From positions 1,104,001 through 1,168,000 of the forward strand of contig CM049320.1 of the NCBI GenBank assembly GCA_026874595.1: a DNA stretch of 64,000 nt. The letters run 5' to 3'. The DNA comes from Sipunculus nudus. Lineage: Eukaryota; Annelida; Sipuncula; Golfingiida; Sipunculidae. Position numbers and translations under genes: made by a program. Each line of letters opens with the position of its first letter. Within the stretch, counting starts at the first letter, position 1. This document shows, in pieces, positions 45,061 to 56,933 of the stretch. Under the pieces are notes generated by a model, which was not told the DNA's origin, ran no database searches, and worked only from the letters and a program-made list of their open reading frames with translations.

Positions 45061-45429
45061 GATTGTAGCTGGCACCATCAGTCTTGTATACAACAAAGCT
45101 ATCAGAGATATATACATATGCCCAAGTTCAGAATGATATATCAAACCCCTCCTGAGAAATAAGCAGGGACACACATTGTGCAAACAATTATTGTAGGTGG
45201 CACCACCAGTCTTGTATATGACAAGTATACGATAATTAAAATACGATAGGCATAAATATGCCCAATTTCAGTATGATATATCAAATTCCTCTAGAGAAAG
45301 AAGCAGGCACTCAAGTCACACACTGTGCAAATGTCATTGTAGTTGGAGACACCTGTCTTGTGAACGAGAAACCCACCAAAGACACATAGACAGGTCAAAA
45401 TATTAGGCCAATACATCAAACTTACCTTA

Positions 45430-45880
45430 AGTCTGATGCATGGGGCTGACCACGCTTAGGTGAGAAAGGCAGTTGCCCCGAGTGAACTGTGACAAATTTG
45501 GTGGCTCAGGCTACTGCACTGAGTGAACTCATTACCTGCACCTGGCTAGACTGGGTGAACTTTTGACCTGTACCTTGCTGCACTGAGTGAACTCTTGACC
45601 TGTTGCCTAATCTGATACAGTTGGCAGTTTGCCAAAGCTATAAATAGATTGGCTCCACATGCAGCCCTGAGAGGCAGGACAATCATGAGGTGATCACATA
45701 GTGCCCATGCGGTGTTCACATGTCCCCCATGAGGGGATCACATGCCTTGTGCTTGGCTGCACCGACTGAATTCTTGACCTATATCTGACTGCACTGAATG
45801 AACTTTTGATCTATTGCCAAATCTGAAACAGTTGGCAGTTTCTTAACCTATTTAAATATAAAGACACAATCTTGGCCTGT
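45430..45880. repeat. Degenerate short tandem blocks
   Basis: CTGCACTGAGTGAACTC followed by TTGACCTGT recurs several times, with GCACCGACTGAATTCTTGACC as a diverged copy. Old, irregular tandem duplication. Confidence 0.65.
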
Positions 45881-46299
45881 TGGCAAATCTGTTTACAATT
45901 CCTGAAAGACTTTGGCTAAAATGCTTTTTTCAAGCTGAAATATTCAGAAACATTTATCAAAATATCTAGAATAATAAAAGATTCAGTTCTTGCATTGTTA
46001 AAGATCCAATAATTCTGCCAAAAATCATTCAAGTAAACTTGAACAAAGGCCACCTAAGAATAATTTTTGTGCCATGTAACAGAAGTTATATTTGAAACAA
46101 TAATTTTGTAGAAGAACAGTTTTGCAGTCCTCAGTTTGGTTTAGACATAATAATGGCCATAAGACCAACTTACGTTTTTCTGATATGATTGAAAGAACCA
46201 TGTCCTAGGATAATTCTTTTGAAAAATCGAACGATTCAACTTAACAGTTTCATCATAAACATTTTAAGCTAAAAGAGGCTAAAATTATGAGGTTTTTGC

Positions 46300-48190
46300 C
46301 CATAAAAACAGGTCTATGTAAGTGGCACATCAAAATCTGCAACTTCAAATATGAGTCATGTGACCAACATTTGCACAATACTTGGTAATGCTAGCTTATG
46401 TCATTTCTGAGATAACTATGTCAGTATGCATACTTGGCCAAATTACTGTTCAAAATCATTTAACTCCACTAAAATTCTTCAAATGCAAACCATTTAAACA
46501 AACTTGAGAGTGCTTGCCTCTTGGATCATTTCTGTAAAATATTGAACAATTTGGCTGGACCGTTTACAAGAAGACTTTTAAAGTTTTTTTTCAGCTTTTC
46601 CCCTATAAAATCCAAGTAAATGCATATAGCCAAAAAAAAAAAAAATAAAATAAACTGAATCCACAACATTTGATATGTGACAGATAATTGCATAAAATCT
46701 GGGGATTGTAACTGCTGGTATTCCTGAGAAATTATGGGTTGATATACAGATTTTTAAAGTTTTTTTTAGCTTTTCTCTATAAAATCTAAGAAAATGCAGA
46801 TTTTTTTTCAGATGGCTAGATTTTTGCATTAAATTTCATGATGCTAGCTCCAGTCGTTTTCGAAATAGTATGGGTTAACGTATACCTGTGATTGTAAACA
46901 TTGCCTGGCATGAGGAATATCTAAAATCATAAATCTACATTTTTGAAAGTTTTTAAAAAACACTCTTGTCAATATTAACCGAAGATAACCTGAAATCTAA
47001 ATGTCTGGAGGCATGATGTAACGGATGCTGATAAACTGGTTCCAGGCTAGATGTATCTGCTTCACACAGCTAACATATATGGTAAAATGACTCAATTCAT
47101 TCTTTATGATTCAGCCAAAATTCATTCTTTGGAACCATAAAAGACAATTATTATAAGAATTATTCAGGGGATTATTCTTGTAAAATATTAAACAAATTGG
47201 CCTTAGTGGCGTCAGTCAAAAAACGTTCTGCAGGTTTATAACTCGTATGGGAAAATAAAGCAAAATGGCTAAGTAAAGCTTCCCATAACTCAGCCAAAAT
47301 CACTGAACCAAAACCATTTGAACAAACTTGAATTATCAACATCTAAGGATAAAGCAAAATGGCTAAGTTAAGCTTCCCATAACTCAGCCAAAAATCACTA
47401 AACCAAAACCATTTGAACAAACTTGAATTATCAACATCTTAAGATAATTAATGTGTGAGATTTAAGAATTAGGCACAGTGGTTTTTGAGAAGAAGATCTT
47501 TGTAGCCATTGAGCTAAAACGGGTTGTTATGGCATATGACTAAATTCAGCTTCCCATAACTCAGCTAAAAGTCACTGAACTGAGACCATTTGAACAAACT
47601 TCAGAAAGCACTACCCTAGGATCATTTCTGTGCGATATTAAACAATTTGGCCATATGGTTTCAGAGAAGAATGTTTTTGTAGCTGTCAGTATGGTACGGG
47701 CACTGATGACCCCCGTTCAAAAAAGGCCGATGCAGGTGACGCCACCAATACCTCAATTTCAGACATGACTCATGTGACCAACATTGGCATAACATTTGGT
47801 GATGACAGCTCCAGCCGTTTCTAAGATTGTAATTTTAGTATGCTTTTTTGGACAGATGACTAAGTTCAACTAGCTGTAACTCGGCCAAAAATCACCGATC
47901 TTAAACCATTCGAACAAACTTGAGAGAGATTGTTCCAGGGATCATTTCTGTGAAATATTGGACAATTTGGCTAAACAGTTTCGAAGAAGAAGATTTAAAT
48001 TTTTTTTTTAGCTTTTTCCCTATAAAATCTAAGAAAATGCAGTAAGCCAAAAAATAAGCAAAATCCGATAGAGTTTTTTTGATGACTAATTTTTTTGCAT
48101 AAAATTTCTTGATGCTAACTCTTGCCGTTTTCAAGATAGTACAGACGACGGACGACGGACGCCGGACGACGCCACACCATCGCATAAGCT
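46300..48190. repeat. Diverged repeat blocks of a few hundred bases
   Basis: Blocks with AACTCAGCCAAAAATCACTG, CCATTTGAACAAACTTGA, GGATCATTTCTGTGAAATAT, CAATTTGGC and TTTCAGCTTTTCCCTATAAA recur at about 46440-46640, 46730-46830, 47100-47220, 47270-47460, 47550-47670 and 47870-48050. The last ends in GACGACGGACGACGGACGCC and GGTTCGCTAAAAA. This is a mollusc-style interspersed repeat that has duplicated locally. Confidence 0.75.
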
Positions 48191-48498
48191 CACAGGTTCG
48201 CTAAAAATATACATTTTCTGCTCGTGCATAAAAGATCTTTAATACCATGCAGTGCACATTAATAAGATTTTATGTACAAATGTGGTATTAGTTTTCCTGA
48301 TGCAGGACCGACATACAAGACATTCATTCTGTTCTTATTGTTTTAAGGACTTCAAATTAACTCAAGGAATAAAGACTAGTGCTGATGATAAACGTGCCGA
48401 TTTCTCTTAAAATTATTATTTATGATGAAGCATTGTCGTAATTATGTCAAGGCCACCAGACCCCTCATAATATATAATGTTATTACCCTAAATTTTCT

Positions 48499-48684
48499 TT
48501 ATTTACTTTTCTTTAGTTTCTCTAGTGCCTCATAGACAGCCTTCTCCAGCCGCAAATACCGGGGGTCTCGACCAAGCGGGGCGGGCTTCAAGTCACTTGT
48601 GACGTAAGCAAGGGCAAGGTTATTCTCAAGGTCAGCGTATCCCATCTGTCCTCCGGCTCCTGATGACCCATACATGACGTCACC
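48499..48684 (-). CDS. Beta-lactamase-domain hydrolase, exon 8 (last)
   Basis: Encodes residues 366-426: GDVMYGSSGAGGQMGYADLE then NNLALAYVTSDLKP and a Lys-rich end. In serine beta-lactamase-like enzymes this region supplies the third active-site box (H/K-x-G); here the matching stretch is SSGAGGQ. The acceptor TTTCTTTTTCAG is phase 0. The stop TAA at 48499 overlaps an AATAAA hexamer, a possible poly(A) signal directly at the stop. Confidence 0.9.
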   Translation of the reverse strand, partial: GDVMYGSSGAGGQMGYADLENNLALAYVTSDLKPAPLGRDPRYLRLEKAVYEALEKLKKSK

Positions 48685-49382
48685 CTGAAAAAGAAACAAC
48701 TTCACATAAATACTGATTATCATAATTTTCTTTATTATGTTTCAGGCGAGGCAACATGCAAACTTATCAGGACAGTCGAACTTTGCAAACTTGCCTGGAC
48801 AAATGCGAAAATTCGTTCCCATTCTAGACATAGTCCATATAATTAACACAAAAAGTTAAATTTCAATAACTTAAGAATACTTTTAAGGAATCTAGGCAAG
48901 TCCTCATTTGCATAGAAGTTCCCCTAGTGGACGCACAGGTTACTACAAGTTACATGGTACAAGCATCCTTTTAATAAAGTCTTTTCTGTTTCGGTCCGGT
49001 AGTATTTACGACAGCAAAAGGGGAATGTAAATAAAGATATATTATAACCTGTCTATGATAATGGTTTTGTACGATAAACAGGCGACACCGAAAGTTCGGT
49101 CATTAGACAATCAAAAGTCAAAGACAGCTGATATATAATCGAAACATACAAATAAAATGCTGATGAATGGCTGATGAAATTAATCTCACATAATCTTCGA
49201 TGTATTCAATCTACAACTTTTTAAACAGATGTTTGATTGAATTTGACTTGAAGATTCCAGCCTCATTCCCAATGTATCGCCTAAAGCGAGAGAGGGGGAC
49301 ACTGCGACCAAAGCACTCCAGGCTCTTCGTTTGGGATACTACTGATTACATAAGAATGTTTTTAATAAGAACAATCATTCAC
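48685..49382. other. Intron 7, nothing recognised
   Basis: No other feature was recognised. Confidence 0.5.
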
Positions 49383-49616
49383 CATGGGAGACTCTCCTCT
49401 CTTCATCCCGGCCACCCACGTCAGGTTCTTGTTGACCACCAGGTCGTAGCCGGTGTTGGGTTTAGAGATCATGTCCTTTATGACTTTCTTCGATAGGAGG
49501 CGCTGCTCTCCGAGTGACCCGCCATTCGCCAAAATACTGTAAAACTTAGCCAGGCCGTGAGCTGATCCGAAACCCAGAAACGAGGAGCATGCCACGGATT
49601 TGGCTTTAGGGTTGAG
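49383..49616 (-). CDS. Beta-lactamase-domain hydrolase, exon 7
   Basis: Encodes LNPKAKSVACSSFLGFGSAH, GLAKFYSILANGGSLGEQRL and LSKKVIKDMISKPNTGYDLV, the helical stretch with GLAKFYS-ANGG that is well conserved in the family. The acceptor TTTAACAG and the donor ATG/GTGAAT are both phase 0; 78 codons. Confidence 0.9.
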
Positions 49617-50162
49617 CTGTTAAATAAATAAAATATCATATTCTGATAAAAAAAATCGTGACACGTGGATTATTATTAAGAAATTTGTCATCATCTAAAG
49701 CATAATAACTAACATAAATATTAACATGTGGTCAAGATAAGAAATCAAATGAACAAGAAAGAAAACTTAAAATAAATGACACATTATCTTGTGTTAAAGT
49801 TAAATGTTAGTTGTGTAAAATGTAATTATGACGTTGAGAAAATAACAATAGTTCAGATACAAAGCTATCCACAGAAATAACCTAATCATATTTATAATAC
49901 TGACTATTGAAAATATATCTTGTCGATATCTTTTCGATTTTTTATGGGGTTTACGTCTCTTTTGCTCGGATTTTGAATGCCACAATTAGTTTGCAGAAAT
50001 TACAATAGAAGATAAAGGATAATCTCGAGATGGGTCGTAATTTAGTTCTGTCATTTATTTTTGCGGGTGTCAATGGTTGGAACAGCGGGTATATAATCAA
50101 ATCAAATTAACTGTTATTACTTATTCCATATACGTCAGTCACACAACAAAGTATTGGTTTAT
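49617..50162. other. Intron 6, left part
   Basis: AT-rich, nothing recognised. Confidence 0.4.
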
Positions 50163-50560
50163 AAGACCGGCTTCTGTGGCCTAGGGGTAGAGCACAGCAC
50201 TCAAAGGAGGTCGTGGGTTCAAACCTCAGGCGAGATGGTGAGATTTTTCACAGTCGGACCCCACTCAAATTGAGCGCTCTGCATGTTTAATGGGAGTTCG
50301 CCTTTCGTGGGTTCCTGGGTTGTATCTGCCATCAGTGGGGACGATTACACACCCAAGCCAACAGGCGCAAGAGTCACCGGGCCTGGTTAACGCCATGATA
50401 TAAAATGAGAGGAAGCGTGTGATACTGGCTTGTCACGGAGTTCGAAACCGGAATGGATTTCTGCAGATTTGTGGACACATAGATTAGCCAGCATGCATAA
50501 GCTATAGTTTAGCCAGGCGTGTACTGATACCTCCAAAAAAATATTAAAAAAAGAAAGAAA
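50163..50560 (+). mobile_element. tRNA-derived SINE, best copy in window
   Basis: The head has an A box (TGGCCTAGGGGTAGAGC) at 50177 and a B box (GGGTTCAAACCTC) at 50215. The body follows with CGCCTTTCGTGGGTTCCTGG, GGGGACGATTACACACCC, CCTGGTTAACGCCATGATAT and TTTCTGCAGATTTGTGGACA, and the tail is A-rich (AAAAAAATATTAAAAAAAG). Diverged copies lie at 43150-43420, 32640-32960 and 31455-31520. It lies in intron 6 of the hydrolase gene, opposite to transcription. Confidence 0.85.
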
Positions 50561-50574
50561 GAGAAAGCTTATAC

Positions 50575-50765
50575 CAAATTGAACTCCTGCACGTTATTCA
50601 TGGCTTTGCCGATCAGACTCCCTGGCTGTGTAAACATCCTCAACATCAGCAGAAACACGTGCCAGTCAACGGTCTTAGGATTGAAGATCTGGAGCGGGTC
50701 CATTGGGTTCAGCCTCGCGCATCTGTAGTGTTGTTCAGGGGGCAGACCGATAAAAAAGTCGATAC
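50575..50765 (-). CDS. Beta-lactamase-domain hydrolase, exon 6
   Basis: Not an ATG-started frame, but it fits on both sides. The acceptor TTTACAG before 50765 is phase 1 and the donor TTTG/GTATAAG at 50575 is phase 0. It encodes IDFFIGLPPEQHYRCARLNP, DPLQIFNPKTVDWHVFLLML and FTQPGSLIGKAMNNVQEF, the family's DxxIGLP and N-P segments. It links exon 5 to exon 7 without a frame problem. Confidence 0.88.
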
Positions 50766-50914
50766 CTGTAAAGTCAGGTAAAAGTTATGTTGCCATGGCT
50801 TCCTATGTGAAAGGTGTCTGTTGTATACTCATGGTTTAATGTGAATATATTTATTGTATACGAGATTAATTGCAAACTGTTCAGCTGTGCAATACATTTA
50901 AAATGCATTTATAG

Positions 50915-52010
50915 CGTGCAGACCAGAAACTTTGAAGGAAAAAGTACTCCGAGGATAGCGTTCAGACCAGAAACTGTGGAGGGTAAAATGCTCCGAGGAT
51001 AGCGTGCAGACCAGTGACTGTGGAAGGAAAAGAACACTGAGGATAGCAGGCGGAACAGAAACTTTGAAGGGAAAAGTACTCCGAGGACAGCGTGTTGACC
51101 AAAAAACTGTAGAGGGAAAAAAAACTACGAGGAAAGGGTACAGACCGGAAACTGTAGAGGGATGAGGGCTCCGAGGATAGCGTGCAGACCAAAAACTGTT
51201 GAGGGAAAAATACTTCGAGGATAGCGTGCAGACCAGAAACTTTGGAGGAAAAATTACTCCGAGGATAGCGTGCAGAACAGAAACTGTGGAGGGAAAAGTA
51301 CTCTGAGGATAGCGTGCAGACCAGAAACTGTGGAGGGAAAAGTACTCCGAGGATAGCGTGCAGACCAGAAACTGTGGAGGGAAAAGTACTCTGAGGATAG
51401 CGGGCGAACCAGAAACTGTGGAGGGAAAAGTATTCTGAGGATAGCGGGCGGAGCAGAAACTGTGGAGGGAAAAGTACTCCGAGGATAGCGTGCAGACCTG
51501 AATCTGTGGAGGGAAAAATACCCCGAGGAAAGCGTGCAGACCATAAACTGTGGAGGGAAAAGTACTTCGAGGAAAGCGTCTAGACCAGAAACTGTGGAGG
51601 AAAATATATTCCGAGAAAAGCGTGCAGACCAGAAACTGTGGAGGGAAAAGTACTCTGAGAATAGCGTGCAGACCAGAATCTGTGGAGGGAAAAATACTCC
51701 GAGGATAGCGTGCAGACCAGAAACTGTGGAAGGAAAAGTACTCTGAGGATAGCGTGCAGACCAGAATCTGTGGAGGGAAAAATACTCCGAGGATAGAGTG
51801 CAGACCAGAAACTGTGGAAGGAAAAATACTCCGGGGATAGCGTGCAGACCAGAAACTGTGGAGGGAAAAGTACTCCGAGGATAGCGTGCAGACCAGAAAC
51901 TGTGGAAGGAAAAGTAGTCCGAGGATAGCGTGCAGACTAGAAACTGTAGAGGGAAAAGTACTCTGAGGATAGCGTGCAGACAAGAAATTGTTGAGGGAGT
52001 CTGGTGGTGG
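50915..52010. repeat. 44-bp minisatellite in intron 5
   Basis: About 25 copies of a 44-bp unit: AGCGTGCAGACCAGAAACTG, TGGAGGGAAAAGTACTCCGA, GGAT. Copies differ at a few sites (TCTGTGG, CTCTGAGG, GGCGAACC). It lies in intron 5 of the hydrolase gene. Confidence 0.95.
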
Positions 52011-52385
52011 AGGGGAGGTGTGACGGAAATGAAAAGTTGAAAGCGGAATAACTCTTTTTGGACCACACCCAAATCTTAAAATCATAGTAGGATTAATTGT
52101 AGGTGATTCCCAGAATTGTTATCTTCTAAAAAGTATAGTATCATACACACCGTAGGCTTCCATGACAACCCACTCCATGCCCTTATTGTACTTCATGTCC
52201 ATGGACACTCAGGGAAAACTTAGGGTTTCAGGGTAAACTGCTCTTCAGCTTTTTAGTAGGATCACAAGGTAAGTTTTTTAAATGCTCAGTAAAAATGAAA
52301 TCTGGTTAATGTTATAGATAGTCCACACACCTTAACTCAGACACACGCAAACTTGCAACACGGAAACACACACACTGAAACTGAC

Positions 52386-52508
52386 CGAATGGTTGTTGTA
52401 TTTCTTCTGTGAAGAACTGCTGAACGTCTCTGTGCTTTGGGTCTACTCTCTTTATCAGGTTGTCAGCATACAGTCCGATCGTTATGGCGTGGTACCCGTG
52501 TTGTGTAC
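52386..52508 (-). CDS. Beta-lactamase-domain hydrolase, exon 5
   Basis: Encodes TQHGYHAITIGLYADNLIKR, then VDPKHRDVQQFFTEEI. The GYHA motif corresponds to the second active-site box (Y-x-N) of serine beta-lactamase-like enzymes, with Tyr near residue 188. Acceptor TGTATAG and donor TTCG/GTCAGT are both phase 1. Confidence 0.92.
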
Positions 52509-53508
52509 CTATACACGATAACGTTGTGTCAATTTTAGGGTGTAACAAATTCTATCAAGCAAAAAATACACAAACCATTGGCCTTATATAATGAACAGGG
52601 ACCATCATAAGGAGTACCGTCAACCCCCCCCCCCCCAAAAAAAACCCCAAAAAACACCCACCCCGAGGCCCCCGCACAAACACCCCAGAGCACCCCAACT
52701 CCACCCATAGGACCCCCGCAAAAAACTCCTTACAACCCCAACCCTCACCCCCCGGACCCCCGCACAAAAACTCGAGACACCTCCCCCCCCCCCCCTATAA
52801 CAATGCGGATAATATCCTTTTCCATAATATCATAACTTTGCTCTTTTTGCTCTTTCCGCAAAGTCACCGCATATTATTAGTAAATATATGCTTTCATTAT
52901 ACGAACACTTTTTCAGGGTTATACTATTCATATTTTACATAAGATTTTTTTTTCATTCTAAAACACGAACTGATATTTAATAAAATCAGTCGGGACAATT
53001 GCCATTTCCTCGTTCTTTTTTACCATGAGATGCATAGTAGAAATGTTATTGATAAAAAATACAGAATATGTAACAAAAGGTATTATGTCCCGAACTCGTT
53101 AAAAAAGACCAGTTGGACATGTCTCCCCCTCCCCCCGCCCAGAAACGAGGCTTTTGACATAAACACGCACACAAGTATATTATGTCAAGTAAATAAAAAA
53201 CAGTCCAAACAAAAAGTTAAGCGCAAATGTTCAAACATCTCCATTCGACTATGGTATACAGGATATGCGCTTTCATATGTATGTATGTGTATATATATAT
53301 GTGTATATATATATGTTTGTATATATGGTGTTATTTAATAGCGTGAGAACCAATCCATGCCCAATGAAAAAACCTTTGCATGCCTGCTCATTCACAAACC
53401 AAGTCTGTTAATATTTATAGAATGACTAATTAATGTTTTTGGAGCTATAATTAGTCACTGGTCGTGGGTATGGATTATCATTGGTCATTATAAGTTTCTG
53501 TAACTGAC
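52509..53508. other. Intron 4 with C-rich tracts
   Basis: Contains C-rich runs at about 52626-52637 and 52783-52794 with clustered CCCC blocks between them, a strongly C-skewed tract of some 170 bases. A TA/TG-rich short repeat lies near 53283-53330. No coding exon is seen here. Confidence 0.6.
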
Positions 53509-53614
53509 CTGGTTCCCAGATAGGTTTCTGTATTTCTAGTAATCTTGTAATCTTCTCGGGATTATCAGAGATCTCGGTCAGTTTAAAATTCTCATCGAGT
53601 ACAGGTACACCGGC
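53509..53614 (-). CDS. Beta-lactamase-domain hydrolase, exon 4
   Basis: Encodes AGVPVLDENFKLTEISDNPE, then KITRLLEIQKPIWEPG. It starts phase 0 after TTTTTTCAG and ends phase 1 at CCAG/GTCAGT. The KPxWEPG stretch comes just before the active-site Tyr in this family. It has no ATG and is placed by splice phase and homology. Confidence 0.9.
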
Positions 53615-54499
53615 CTGAAAAAATAGTTTAATTTACATAACTATAATAACAGCAGCCTGAAAAACAAGCATTACACAGGGTAGGGAAATCTCAGGAAAAT
53701 TCATATTATCTATATTCGTTTACTCAAAGATACAGTGGAGCGCCGTTCATCCGAAGATCTCGGGGGACAAGGTTTCCACACCTACAGCAACTCAACTTAG
53801 TAAAAGTTCCAACGAACAAACTGGGTATACAACATGTAAATAGTGATGCATGCAATATTAAGTAATACCCGGAACCGGAGTAAATTCACACTGGACGATC
53901 AGTTCTTCCGATGCATTTCATATTATTTTCAGGTGGCCATATCGACGCTGCACTGTACCCCTTATTGGCATCGTGCTATCTCCTCGGGATGACCATTCAT
54001 TAAATTCATGTTTTTAATTTTTTTCCGAAAAGCGTAACAGCACATACTGTGAAACGTTCGGCTATTTTAGAATGAAAGTAATTGAGTAATGCCAAAAAGA
54101 GGGGCCAAGATTTATTAATGTAAATTCAAACCTAGGGGTTCCATTGTGTATTATTTAAAAAAAAACTTATATTCAAATGACATTTTTTACCGTTTAGAGG
54201 CAGAATACATCTCAACATTTGAGATGCATTCTCTTAATTGAAACCAAGCACGTAGTCTAACGATCGCCAATGAGTCGTGCCCGACGATAAAAAAGTCTCT
54301 GGGTCAAATTCAGAATTATTTTAGATAAAATACATGCTTAAACGAGAACAGGAGGACGTGCTTCTGACAGGTCTAACACCTACGTTTTAAAGAAACCGAC
54401 GATAAATCGACCCCCCCCCCCCGACACTTGGTTACGTAGGAAACATAACAATTGGGCACTACAATCTATAACGCTAAAAGGTGAGGTCAGGCAGGTCAA
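53615..54499. other. Intron 3, left part
   Basis: No feature recognised apart from a C run at 54411-54422. Confidence 0.4.
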
Positions 54500-55966
54500 T
54501 GCGGCCTCAAAGAGTACATGTATATTGAAGATGTATAGATTACATGTATATTGTTGGTGAACAGAGTTCATGTATATTGTAGAAGATTCTAAGGATAAAA
54601 TACATGTTAATTGTAGATGTATAGAGTACATGTATATTATAGATTTTATAAAAGACGTACATTGTCGATGTATAAAATACATATGTATTTTAGATGTATA
54701 GAGTACATGTATACTTAGAATTATAGAGTACATGTATATTGTAGATGTAAAGAGTACATGTATATTGTAGATGTATAGAGTACATGTATATTATAGATTT
54801 TATAAAAGACATGTACATTGTCGATGTATAAAATACTTATGTATTTTAGATGTATAGAGTACATGTATACTTAGAATTATAGAGTACATGTATATTGTAG
54901 ATGTAAAGAGTACATGTATATTGTAGATGTATAGAGTACATGTATACTTAGAATTATAGAGTACATGTATATTGTAGATGTAAAGAGTACATGTATATTG
55001 TAGATGTATAGAGTACATGTATATTATAGATTTTATAAAAGACGTACATTGTCGATGTATAAAATACATATGTATTTTAGATGTATAGAGTACATGTATA
55101 CTTAGAATTATAGAGTACATGTATATTGTAGATGTAAAGAGTACATGTATATTGTAGATGTGAGAGTACATGTATATTATAGATTTTATAAAAGACATGT
55201 ACATTGTCGATGTATAAACTACATATGTATTTTAGATGTATAAAGTACATGTATACTTAGAATTATAGAGTACATGTATATTGTAGATGTAAAGAGTACA
55301 TGTATATTGTAGATGTATAGAGTACATGTATATTATTGATTTTATAAAAGACGAACATTGTCGATGTATAAAATACATATGTATTTTAGATGTATAGAGT
55401 ACATGTATATTGTAGATGTAAAGAGTACATGTATATTGTAGATGTATAGAGTACATGTATATTATAGATTTTATAAAAGACATGTACATTGTCGATGTAT
55501 AAACTACATATGTATTTTAGATGTATAGAGTACATGTATACTTAGAATTATAGAGTACATGTATATTGTAGATGTAAAGAGTACATGTATATTGTAGATG
55601 TATAGAGTACATGTATATTATAGATTTTATAAAAGACATGTACATTGTCGATGTATAAAATACATATGTATTTTAGATGTATAGAGTACATGTATACTTA
55701 GATTTATAGAGTACATGTATATTGTAGATGTAAAGAGTACATGTATATTGTAGATTGTTACGAAGACAAATAGTTGAGGGGAAAAATCCTGGGTCGACCC
55801 GGGAGTCGAACCCAGGTCAGTGGCGTACAAGTCCGGCGTACCAACCGCTTCGCTAGCAAAGCAAGCTTAACTAGCGAGACAGTTTGGTCCGCTTTTTTTA
55901 TGTCATCCCGTAACAACACATATATTGTAGATGTATAGAGTACAGGTATATTGTGGATGAACTGAC
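54500..55966. repeat. 26-bp minisatellite with 155-bp higher order, touching a splice donor
   Basis: Subunits of about 26 bp (GTAGATGTATAGAGTACATG, TATATT) are arranged in higher-order units of about 155 bp marked by TTATAAAAGAC, which recurs near 54646, 54800, 55032, 55186, 55341, 55470 and 55627. The last subunit (GTATATTGTGGATGA) runs up to ACTGAC, the minus-strand donor of exon 3 at 55966/55967. A SINE-like insertion splits it at 55757-55912. Confidence 0.93.
55757..55912 (-). mobile_element. tRNA-related element inside the 26-bp array
   Basis: On the minus strand it has an A-box-like TAGCGAAGCGGTTGGTACGC and a B-box-like GGTTCGACTCCC, and both ends carry TTGTTACG in inverted orientation. 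Shares blocks with 3966-4085. The array resumes directly after it. TATATTGTAGA flanks both sides but may be array sequence and not a target duplication. Confidence 0.65.
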
Positions 55967-56066
55967 CCGATGAGACATGAGCTGTCTGACTGTGATCTTG
56001 TCCTTCCCGTTCTGACCAAACTCAGGCCAGTAGTGACTAACAGGCTTATCGTAATCCAACAAACCT
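55967..56066 (-). CDS. Beta-lactamase-domain hydrolase, exon 3
   Basis: Encodes [20 protein letters not shown], then [13 protein letters not shown], the classic Y-W-P-E-F and I-T-V-R-x-L-x-S-H motifs after the catalytic Ser-x-x-Lys. The acceptor AATTACAG is phase 2 and the donor CGG/GTCAGT is phase 0, although the donor is adjoined by minisatellite. Confidence 0.93.
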
Positions 56067-56286
56067 CTGTAATTATACAACAGGAAGCATTCATTGTACA
56101 GGTTATCTGAATTATCGAAAGAGAAAACCATGTAAAATAACCATATTCCCAGGTGATAAAATTATGTTTCTCACATAACAGAGTTAAAAAAAATAATTTA
56201 ATGAAATATTATGAACCCTATCTGCTAATATCAATACTGAAAAAATGCTTTATATGCATTATTCGAGACTCTACACACATATACAC

Positions 56287-56347
<61 letters not shown>

Positions 56348-56379
56348 TTAAGCTGATACTAAGTTTATTCGGTACTGAC
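56067..56379. repeat. Intron 2 with TA microsatellite
   Basis: A TA run of about 27 pairs at 56290-56344. Otherwise AT-rich and without features. Confidence 0.8.
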
Positions 56380-56571
56380 CTGTCCACCAACATGGCCACC
56401 ATCAGAGCCGCCACACCTTTCGTTGAGGAATACACACATGTCAGTGTATCCTTGTTCCAGGGCCAACGGGCCTCGTAATCAGCATAACCACCACTCAGGT
56501 CAACCACCAGCTCCCCCTTGTAGTATACTGCGAAACCTCCGCCGCCGTCTAGTTCCGATTCGATATTCTCT
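56380..56571 (-). CDS. Beta-lactamase-domain hydrolase, exon 2 (catalytic Ser)
   Basis: Encodes GGGFAVYYKGELVVDLSGGY, ADYEARWPWNKDTLTC and VYSSTKGVAALMVAMLVD. S-S-T-K at residues 98-101 is the S-x-x-K active site of serine beta-lactamase-like hydrolases (class C/esterase type), with Ser98 as the nucleophile. The acceptor AAAACAG and the donor ACAG/GTCAGT are phase 2. Confidence 0.95.
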
Positions 56572-56933
56572 CTGTTTTGATAAAAAAAATAAAACATGGA
56601 CAGAATTAATTTAAATTTAGCGTGCGTAATTTGTCTCTATTGCACGATTAAATCTCAGTAATACTTATTACAACACATATTAACTAACGTCTTTGTACCT
56701 ATAACACATTTATTGGTTATTGATGGAGAATGTTATACCCACAGGGGTACACCTGTGTGTTTTCCCTGTAAAAATTAAAAAAAAAATCCTAAATGAACGT
56801 TTCTTGATAGCTGTCAATTCCTTCATAATTATCACTGGCAAATATGTTTTACTTAATTTACACAGAACATCAAGCCTGGTGACAGGGTGAGTACAATTTG
56901 AAATACAAGAAGGGCATGCCGGGATATTCCTAC
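56572..56933. other. Intron 1, nothing recognised
   Basis: No feature recognised apart from a C-rich short stretch and an A run near 56768. Confidence 0.4.

Noticed and set aside
50898-52085. 395-codon minus-strand repetitive frame in intron 5
   Set aside because: Follows from the 44-bp array; three units make 44 codons without stops. No homology and located in an intron.
52130-52200. Extra exon of the hydrolase gene reading KYNKGMEWVVMEAYG
   Set aside because: Exons 5 and 6 already join in phase and match the family without it.
54380-55830. Frames rich in IHVLYTS and YMYSI in the intron 3 array
   Set aside because: By-products of the 26-bp repeat.
55757-55912. Genuine tRNA gene on the minus strand
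   Set aside because: Same reason, and it sits between inverted TTGTTACG ends inside a minisatellite.
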